From a virus, in the IMG/VR virus record IMGVR_UViG_3300032224_001565, positions 1 through 31,425 of that record: 31,425 nucleotides of DNA; one strand, written 5' to 3'. Within the stretch, counting starts at the first letter, position 1, and the number at the start of each line of letters is the position of its first letter. A program made the translations under genes and the position numbers. The notes beneath the pieces are model-generated. The model did not search any database and was not told where the DNA came from. It saw only the letters and a program-made list of their open reading frames with translations. Below are positions 25,802-31,425 of the stretch, piece by piece.

Positions 25802-26941
25802 TCAACTTTTATTCTTTGCAAATTGTGCAAATGCCAATGCATTTGTATTCATTCTTCGTTTGATTTGTTCTGGTCCACTTCTTGCATTTTTATGATTTAA
25901 ATATTCTTTAGCGGCTGATCCCCAATTACCATTATTCATAAGAGTAATAGTCTTTGGACCCAAATCACCTCTATATAAAGCATTTATTACCGCATTCTTT
26001 ACTGATATTGGTAAACTATTGAAATTACTAATCTTAATTGATGCTAGTTTTTCTTTAATTTTTACATCTACATTGAATAGTTTTTCAATTTGATCTTTGG
26101 ATAGTTTTTGTTGACCGTTTAATACTTTATCATAATTAACTGCGTCACCAAATAATGATTTAAACAAATTTCTATCTTCTTGAGAATTATTTAAATAATG
26201 TCCGATACCAATTGTTGGTTTGTTTTCAGTATCTTTATAAACAGTATCTTTCATACCTTCCCAATGAGCGATATAATCACTGGTCTTTTTGTTTAATAAA
26301 GACGATTCTCCACTTTTTATTGCTGTTTGTACAATGGGAACTGTTTGTTTTACTTTAGATGCATCAACATTTCCAGTCAAAGCGCCTAATCCAATTGCAC
26401 CTGCGGCAACCCAATCTTTCCATCCTTCAGTAAGTTTAGATTCATCAAGATTAGTTAAATCTTTGATAATATCTCCTTTACCAGTGGCAGTAATCAAAAT
26501 ACTTTTTTCAGCAATAAAGTTTCTGATTGCATCTAATACATTTGATTTTACTGCAGGTACATTTTTATTTCCATTCATAGAAAAGTCATAATTTTCCAGA
26601 TTGGATATCGTCAAGAAATTATGACGCATATCCAAAACTGCTCTAACATAACCTTTTCTTATTGCATTATCGTAAGTATCAACTAAAGTATCACCTACCA
26701 AAGATGAATCGTTGTTTTTAATCCACTCTTCGTGACTATAACCGGCTTCGGCTACAGTACCATCTGGTTTAAACCAATATTTCTTTTCTGGAGTTGACAT
26801 TGTACTAAAACGAAATTGTCTTTTTTGTCTTTCTTTTTCTTTGTCTTCGTAATAACTTTCACCAATTTTTTTTCTGTTTACATAAAATTCATCTATTAAA
26901 TCAATCATTTGATTTTCTAATTTTTCTATAGGATACGACAT
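25802..26941 (-). CDS. GH24 (T4 lysozyme-type) muramidase with long N-terminal extension
   Basis: This is a 379-residue protein. Residues about 218-379 are a glycoside hydrolase 24 domain that cuts the MurNAc-GlcNAc bond. The catalytic triad spacing is exact for T4 lysozyme: E228 in HWEGMKDTVYKD, D237, and T243 in PTIGIGH (E+9=D, D+6=T). The C-terminal helices include AVINALYRGDLGP. The first 215 residues are an extra region: a charged helical start (IEKLENQMIDLIDEFYVNRK), GTVAEAGYSHEEW, then a weak hydrophobic stretch WVAAGAIGLGALTG (177-190). T4 lysozyme itself is 164 residues, so the extension may anchor it in the virion, or delay or target release. It is divergent from the sheath gene and upstream of a small gene 1 base away. 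It could be an endolysin or a baseplate-type lysozyme. Confidence 0.88.
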   Translation of the reverse strand: MSYPIEKLENQMIDLIDEFYVNRKKIGESYYEDKEKERQKRQFRFSTMSTPEKKYWFKPDGTVAEAGYSHEEWIKNNDSSLVGDTLVDTYDNAIRKGYVRAVLDMRHNFLTISNLENYDFSMNGNKNVPAVKSNVLDAIRNFIAEKSILITATGKGDIIKDLTNLDESKLTEGWKDWVAAGAIGLGALTGNVDASKVKQTVPIVQTAIKSGESSLLNKKTSDYIAHWEGMKDTVYKDTENKPTIGIGHYLNNSQEDRNLFKSLFGDAVNYDKVLNGQQKLSKDQIEKLFNVDVKIKEKLASIKISNFNSLPISVKNAVINALYRGDLGPKTITLMNNGNWGSAAKEYLNHKNARSGPEQIKRRMNTNALAFAQFAKNKS

Positions 26942-27115
26942 AATGTTTTATAAATATTACACAATTACCTATAAATATTAAATACTATAAAATTTAAGGT
27001 TTCATTTATCAATAATTTTAAAATTGTTTATAAATATTAACATCTTGAATTTTTTGAGAATATTTATATTTAGATTTTTTTATTAAAATTTCTACATTTG
27101 AAAGGAATTTAACAT
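26942..27115. promoter_or_regulatory. Divergent control region between lysozyme and sheath genes
   Basis: This is the only divergent gap in the window (174 bp), almost pure A/T. It holds three copies of TATAAATATTA on the + strand (26949-26959, 26970-26980, 27029-27039; the first two start 21 bp apart), which read TAATATTTATA toward the lysozyme gene. TATTTATA at 27061-27068 points toward the sheath gene. Read as T4 late boxes (TATAAATA), the roles would be reversed: 27029-27036 would drive the sheath gene. Both readings are possible, but promoters for both directions must lie here. Confidence 0.6.
27101..27106 (+). promoter_or_regulatory. Ribosome binding site of the sheath gene
   Basis: AAAGGA lies 9 bases before the ATG at 27116. 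It is the only clear Shine-Dalgarno-like sequence seen before any start in the window and it fixes the start of the sheath gene, the most strongly expressed product expected here. Confidence 0.65.
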
Positions 27116-30100
27116 ATGCCAATAACTGAAGGAGGAAAATTTAGTCCTGTTGACCGTATAGTCAGCCCAGGAGTATTTACAAGAGAAAACGACCTAAGCG
27201 GAGTAGCACAAGGTGTTGCCGAAATTGGAGCAGTAGTACTTGCTCCATTCCCAAAAGGTCCTGGATTCGCACCAACATTAATCACCAACGCAGCCGATCT
27301 TGAAGAAAAGTTCGGTGTTGCTGATGGTGTTTATTATGGTCCATACACTGCAAAAGAATACTTAAATGAAAAAGGATTCGTTACAGTTTGTCGTGTAGGT
27401 GCATTGACAGGATATAGACAAATTAATCCATTCGTAATCTGGGCACAACCAGGTACTTGGGCCAGAAGCGGTTCTGCTGGTGCTTTAAATAGTGGATCTT
27501 CATATGTACTATATGACAGTGCCAATATTTCCAGTACATTCACTTATGTATCAGGAAGTGGTCCGGACAATGGAACATTATCATTTATTTCTGGTACAAC
27601 ATTTACCGCAAAATTTAATTCTGTTGCTGGAGATGCTTCTGATTTAAATGTAAACTCTACAAGTGGAAGTTTATATAATAGTGGTAAAACTTATAGTTTT
27701 ACTATAGGTTCCGTATCATTTGCTACATCACACGTAACATCTTCTTATCAAGGAAATGGATCTTATACAAATAATGATAAATTATTGCAAGCAATTGCAG
27801 AATCCACATCAACCACATCAAATTTCAGTGCTTCACTTGCAAATAGTGTAACAATTACCAATTCTGATAGAAATTTGGTTGGTACTAATATTACATTGGT
27901 AAGTGGTAGTATATTTGCTCTAAGATCTTCAACTGGTTGTGGTACACAAGTATATCTTAAAGGTGTAATCAGTGGTTCATTCGGAAAAATTACTGGAGCG
28001 TTCAGTGCTTCTTGGTCAGCACCTGTCGATCCATGCAATCCAACCGCAGTAACTAATAAACCAAGAGTATTAGCAGTATTAGCAAATACTCAATATGGTA
28101 CATTGGATAGTAGTTTTAATGCTCCTGGTTTCAGTGGTTCTGTATTGAATCAAAAACTTGCTACATCTGGGACTTATACTGGTTCTGTAGATCCAACATC
28201 ATTGAGTAATTTCCAATTAATATTGGCTCAAAATGCATCTTTGATTGGATATTATGATTTCTCATTAAATCCAGCAGATTCAAATTATATTACAAATGTA
28301 TTTGGAAATGATGCAACGGTTGGTAATCAAGACGATCAAGTTTCTGGTGCCAAGATTGAAGCAGCTTACTTATACAAGACATTCGAAAATTCAATTCAAA
28401 AAGTAAATGATGAATTGAACAGTGGAAGTCCAGGTTGGAAAGTATATGGTGCATATCTACCATCCAGTTCATTCGCAACTGGTGAAGTATTAAAATTCAC
28501 CGATCAATATTCAACAAACTTGAATGCAGGTGATTCTCAATATGGATTGACCAGTGCAGCAACCCCTTGGATTCTTTCACAAGGAATTGCTCCTTGGAGT
28601 GGTAATGCAAATCCAGGTTCAGTAACAAAATATCAATTGTTCAAAGCACACACTTTGAGCGACGGTACAAATACAAACAAACAATATAAGATTGAAATCA
28701 GTAATATTAAATTATCTGGTACAGTTGCAGGAAGTGATTGGGGTTCATTCACACTTGCTGTAAGATCTTATAGTGATACGGATAAGAAACCAAAGTATTT
28801 GGAAATCTTCCAAAATTTGAGTCTAGATCCAAATTCTTCAAACTTCGTTGCTCGTAGAATTGGTGATAGATACAACTTCATCACTTACGCTGGTAAAATC
28901 ATTGAATTCGGTACTTATACAAACTTAAGTAAGTATATCAGAATTGAAATGAATACCGTTCCATATCCAGTAGCTTCAGTTCCTTATGGTAATGAAGCTT
29001 ATGTTACTCCATTAGGAGGTACAATTGGAAATTATGTTCCAGTAGTACAATATAGCAAGGCAAGTATTTATGGATTAGCCCCAGGCAAATATGCATCTGG
29101 TACAGTAATGAGTGATATTCCACTAGGTGCTGATTCAGAATTGACTGCTCTATATCCAACCAGTTCTGCAAATGCAGGTGTAAAGATTGATACAGAACAA
29201 TATTTTGCTCCTCTACCATTTGGTGCTACTGTAGGATACAATGTCGCATTTGATTTGGAATCAACAAGTTCAAATGTTGGAACAGGTTCATTACTTGCTG
29301 CTTCATTGAGTGGTAGTATTCCTTCAACATATGATGCAACTAACGAATCTACATATGTTAAGATGCGTAAGTTTGTAGTAGGTTTCCAAGGTGGATTTGA
29401 TGGACAATCTCCATCAATTCCAATCAATGTAGGAAGTGATATTATCGCAGGTAATACACAAGGTTTAAATTGTACAAATATCAACAGTGCAGGTTCAATC
29501 GCTTACAAACAATGTGTAGGTGCTCTTGGAAACGCTGATGAATTTGACATCAACTTGATTGTAACTCCTGGTATTTTCCACGAACAACACAGTTATGTTA
29601 CTGACTTGGTAACAGATATGTGTGAAGCCCGTGGTGATACATTCTACATTATGGATAACGTAGTATTCCCAGCAAGTAATCAAACTGTAGGATTGATTGA
29701 TGCAGCAGTAAATGATGTGTCTACAATCGATAGCAGTTATGTTGCTACATATTATCCTTGGGTTAAGATTCTAGACACTAACTTAAACAAGATTGTAAGT
29801 GTACCTCCTTCAGTAGTAATGCCAGCAGTTTATGCTGCTAATGACAATGCTGCTGCTGAATGGTTCGCTCCTGCTGGTTTAAACCGTGGTGGAATCGCAC
29901 AAGCAGTTCAAGTTCTAGATAGAACAACGCACGGTGAACGTGATACATTGTATGAAGGTCGTGTAAATCCAATCGCAGCATTCCCTGGTCAAGGTATCTG
30001 TGTATGGGGTCAAAAGACACTTCAAGTTCAATCAAGTGCTCTTGACAGAGTAAACGTTCGTAGATTGTTAATCGCACTTAAGAAGTTTATTGCAAGTAGC

Positions 30101-30364
30101 AGTAAGTTCTTGGTATTCGAACAAAATGTGGCTGCTACAAGAAACCGTTTCTTGAGTATCGTAAATCCATATTTGGAATCTGTACAACAACGTAGTGGAT
30201 TGTATGCTTTCCAAGTTGTAATGGATGATACAAATAATACTCCTGACTTGGTTGATAGAAATATCCTATACGGTCAAATCTATCTACAACCAACTAAGAC
30301 TGCTGAATTCATAGTGCTTGATTTCAATATCTTGCCTACAGGAGCAGTTTTCCCTGGCGCTTAA
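27116..30364 (+). CDS. Tail sheath protein, gp18-like, enlarged
   Basis: This 1082-residue protein is much longer than T4 gp18 (659). The N-terminal sheath core has VSPGVFTRENDLSGVAQGVA, EIGAVVLAPFPKGPGF and GPYTAKEYLNEKGFVTVCRV. The conserved C-terminal core (about 1000-1082) has RNRFLSIVNPYLESVQQRSG, LYAFQVVMDDTNNTPDLVDR and a final beta segment, the part that interlocks sheath subunits around the tube. Between them lie extra Ser/Gly/Thr-rich domains (notably about 110-340, with a GCGTQVYLKG stretch), which would project outward. The conserved ends use more C-ending codons (AAC, ATC, TTC) than the insertion and most neighbours. It has its own leader with a strong ribosome binding site and is closed by a rho-independent terminator, so it is a separate, highly expressed unit. 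A tail tube gene is expected downstream but is not in the window. Confidence 0.95.
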   Translation: MPITEGGKFSPVDRIVSPGVFTRENDLSGVAQGVAEIGAVVLAPFPKGPGFAPTLITNAADLEEKFGVADGVYYGPYTAKEYLNEKGFVTVCRVGALTGYRQINPFVIWAQPGTWARSGSAGALNSGSSYVLYDSANISSTFTYVSGSGPDNGTLSFISGTTFTAKFNSVAGDASDLNVNSTSGSLYNSGKTYSFTIGSVSFATSHVTSSYQGNGSYTNNDKLLQAIAESTSTTSNFSASLANSVTITNSDRNLVGTNITLVSGSIFALRSSTGCGTQVYLKGVISGSFGKITGAFSASWSAPVDPCNPTAVTNKPRVLAVLANTQYGTLDSSFNAPGFSGSVLNQKLATSGTYTGSVDPTSLSNFQLILAQNASLIGYYDFSLNPADSNYITNVFGNDATVGNQDDQVSGAKIEAAYLYKTFENSIQKVNDELNSGSPGWKVYGAYLPSSSFATGEVLKFTDQYSTNLNAGDSQYGLTSAATPWILSQGIAPWSGNANPGSVTKYQLFKAHTLSDGTNTNKQYKIEISNIKLSGTVAGSDWGSFTLAVRSYSDTDKKPKYLEIFQNLSLDPNSSNFVARRIGDRYNFITYAGKIIEFGTYTNLSKYIRIEMNTVPYPVASVPYGNEAYVTPLGGTIGNYVPVVQYSKASIYGLAPGKYASGTVMSDIPLGADSELTALYPTSSANAGVKIDTEQYFAPLPFGATVGYNVAFDLESTSSNVGTGSLLAASLSGSIPSTYDATNESTYVKMRKFVVGFQGGFDGQSPSIPINVGSDIIAGNTQGLNCTNINSAGSIAYKQCVGALGNADEFDINLIVTPGIFHEQHSYVTDLVTDMCEARGDTFYIMDNVVFPASNQTVGLIDAAVNDVSTIDSSYVATYYPWVKILDTNLNKIVSVPPSVVMPAVYAANDNAAAEWFAPAGLNRGGIAQAVQVLDRTTHGERDTLYEGRVNPIAAFPGQGICVWGQKTLQVQSSALDRVNVRRLLIALKKFIASSSKFLVFEQNVAATRNRFLSIVNPYLESVQQRSGLYAFQVVMDDTNNTPDLVDRNILYGQIYLQPTKTAEFIVLDFNILPTGAVFPGA

Positions 30365-30391
30365 TTAATATTTAAATAAATATGTAAACAC

Positions 30392-30423
30392 AACCTCACC
30401 TAGAAATAGGTGAGGTTTTTTAT
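30392..30423 (+). terminator. Rho-independent terminator after the sheath gene
   Basis: A perfect 10-bp stem AACCTCACCT / AGGTGAGGTT (30392-30401 and 30408-30417) closes a 6-base loop AGAAAT and is followed by a T-run (TTTTTTATTT counting the stem end). It is the only strong G/C-containing hairpin seen between genes in the window. It lies 28 bases after the sheath stop. Confidence 0.92.
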
Positions 30424-30460
30424 TTAACAAATAATTTTACAATTATAGTTTTATTTAATA

Positions 30461-30468
30461 TATTTATA
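30461..30468 (+). promoter_or_regulatory. TATTTATA motif before the partial endonuclease-like gene
   Basis: After the terminator, TATTTATA begins the string TATTTATAGTATAT, shared with the fibre-gene leader at 19998. It ends 28 bases before the ATG at 30497. Transcription must restart here because the terminator blocks read-through. Confidence 0.38.
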
Positions 30469-30496
30469 GTATATCATAGTAACACCATGACAATAT

Positions 30497-31425
30497 ATGC
30501 CTTATAAAAGATGTAATCAATGTAAAAAAAGATTGAGTGATAAAAATAATAATTCTTTTTGTAATAATATATGTGAAAATTTGTATATAAATTCAGCCGA
30601 TATTTTTTGTAAATTTTGTAATATATTATTGGGAAAACAGTCTACAATTAAAAATAAAATTTTTTGTAATAATGTATGTCATAATAAGCATCAACAAAAA
30701 ACAAATTTAGAAAATAGAAATTGTATATATTGTAATATTGATTTTGTAGTTACAAAAAGTTCTAAAAGAAAAAAATTATGTTCAATTAAATGTGAAAATT
30801 TATATACAAAAACATGTGATAGAAATAATAAACGAAAAAATACTTTAATAAAGAATAATTTAGAAAAACACGGAGTAGAAAGTATCTTTTCTTTAAAATA
30901 TATTCAAGAAAAATCTAAAAAAACTAAATTAGAAAAGTATGGTGATGAAAAATATAATAATTTAATCAAAGCAAACAAAACAAAATTGGATAGATATGGC
31001 ACTACAAACTTTAGTGATAAAGCTAAAAAAACTAAATTAGAAAAGTACGGTACACTAGACTTCAATGATAAATCAAAACAGACTAAACTAGATAAATATG
31101 GCACGCTAGATTTTAGTGATAAAGCAAACAAAACAAAATTAGAAAGATATGGCACTAAAAACTTTAGTGATAAAGCTAAAAAAACAACTATAGAAAAATA
31201 TGGGTCATATTCAAAAATTTTATTAAAAAAATCATTTAAACGATTAGAAGAAAAATATTCATCTATTGTTAAATTTTTATTTTCAGAAAATGAATATGTT
31301 GGTGTAAATGAATATAAAAAATATCAATTTGAATGTTTAAGATGTTCTAATATTTTTGTAGATGATATGTGCAATGGTAGTTCACCTATATGCAGAATTT
31401 GCAATCCAATAACAAGTAATATTTC
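30497..31425 (+). CDS. Homing-endonuclease-like protein with zinc knuckles and KTKLEKYG repeats (partial)
   Basis: The frame is open from the ATG at 30497 to the window end (309 codons), with no stop. The first 105 residues hold three treble-clef-like units: CNQC...C-x3-C, CKFC...C-x3-C and CIYC...C-x3-C. Next comes a tandem array of a 17-residue unit of the type KTKLEKYGTLDFSDKAK, six times. Then there is a zinc-ribbon-like FECLRCSNIF...CRIC. Such lysine/KYG repeats with cysteine pairs occur in DUF7487-type and other phage homing endonuclease DNA-binding regions, where a nuclease domain usually follows. That part is outside the window, so activity cannot be confirmed. It starts in its own unit after the sheath terminator and looks more AT- and Lys/Asn-rich than the structural genes. 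Confidence 0.75.
   Translation, partial: MPYKRCNQCKKRLSDKNNNSFCNNICENLYINSADIFCKFCNILLGKQSTIKNKIFCNNVCHNKHQQKTNLENRNCIYCNIDFVVTKSSKRKKLCSIKCENLYTKTCDRNNKRKNTLIKNNLEKHGVESIFSLKYIQEKSKKTKLEKYGDEKYNNLIKANKTKLDRYGTTNFSDKAKKTKLEKYGTLDFNDKSKQTKLDKYGTLDFSDKANKTKLERYGTKNFSDKAKKTTIEKYGSYSKILLKKSFKRLEEKYSSIVKFLFSENEYVGVNEYKKYQFECLRCSNIFVDDMCNGSSPICRICNPITSNI
30920..31213 (+). repeat. 51-bp tandem coding repeats (six units)
   Basis: Units begin at 30920 (57 bp), 30977, 31028, 31079, 31130 (51 bp each) and 31181 (partial). Each codes for a K-T-K-L-[ED]-[KR]-YG core. The second, third and fifth units share long stretches of near-identical DNA such as AAAAACTAAATTAGAAAAGT, while others differ at synonymous sites. 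This shows both duplication and protein-level selection. Confidence 0.85.

Noticed and set aside
26289-26591. 100-residue + strand frame opposite the lysozyme extension
   Set aside because: No leader and no domain. The - strand reading continues into a lysozyme domain with an exact triad.
27029-27036. T4-type late promoter TATAAATA for the sheath gene
   Set aside because: It is possible, but the same bases form one of three repeats that read TATTTATA toward the lysozyme gene, and other + genes have TATTTATA instead. It is kept only as an alternative reading.
29068-29484. 138-residue - strand frame inside the sheath gene
   Set aside because: The sheath frame is firmly supported by family motifs, and the antisense frame has no leader or recognisable domain.
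30920-31213. Repeat array considered as a CRISPR
   Set aside because: The repeats are contiguous in-frame coding units of 51 bp with no unique spacers.
1-31425. tRNA genes, reverse transcriptase/diversity-generating repeats, anti-defence or toxin-antitoxin genes
   Set aside because: The gaps are too short for tRNA genes and none shows a cloverleaf by eye. No RT motif, template/variable repeat pair or known defence family was recognised in any frame.

Overview
The window is part of the genome of a strongly AT-rich (about 30% G+C by eye), densely packed tailed phage with a contractile tail. It is T4-like in gene content. The markers are a gp25-like baseplate wedge end, a 660-residue gp6-like (baseplate J) protein, a large tail sheath protein of gp18 type, a gp61-like primase and a gp47/gp46-type (Mre11/Rad50) recombination nuclease. 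Almost all genes lie on the + strand, with short gaps or 1-4 base stop/start overlaps. There is no rRNA, no recognised tRNA, no CRISPR array and no integrase or transposase. Most starts lack a recognisable Shine-Dalgarno sequence and sit in an A/T-rich context. That would fit a host that does not depend on Shine-Dalgarno pairing (Bacteroidota is one guess), but the host cannot be settled from the sequence.

Layout. (1) 1-14629 is a tail/baseplate block: end of a gp25-like gene, gp6-like gene, a DNRLRE/CBM-like beta-sandwich protein, a coiled-coil protein, a 1408-residue LamG-bearing protein, two conserved virion proteins, a free-standing homing endonuclease (10381-11421), a 207-residue protein, a 771-residue FG-GAP beta-propeller protein that also carries a pair of dockerin-like calcium loops, and an 80-residue protein. 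(2) 14651-19983 is a DNA-metabolism cassette: RuvC-like resolvase, DUF2786-like protein, zinc-finger/TOPRIM primase and a single-chain fusion of Mre11-like nuclease with Rad50-like ATPase. (3) 20012-25477 holds a 1530-residue Ser/Gly/Thr-rich tail fibre-like protein and a fibre-associated protein. (4) 25474-26941, on the - strand, holds a GH24 (T4 lysozyme-type) enzyme with a long N-terminal extension and a small unknown gene. (5) 26942-27115 is a divergent control region with repeated TATAAATATTA. (6) 27116-30364 is the tail sheath gene, with a clear ribosome binding site and a rho-independent terminator. (7) 30497-31425 is the start of a second homing-endonuclease-like gene with zinc knuckles and 51-bp tandem repeats, cut by the window end.

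How it fits together. The structural genes build the baseplate, sheath and adhesive fibres. The adhesin-like folds (DNRLRE/CBM, LamG, FG-GAP propeller, dockerin-like loops) suggest binding to surface glycans or matrix. The central cassette would prime replication and process recombination intermediates. The most unusual items are the fused Mre11-Rad50 protein, the dockerin-like pair inside a propeller virion protein, and an octamer TATTTATA that recurs just upstream of unit-leading genes on both strands, in the direction of the gene.
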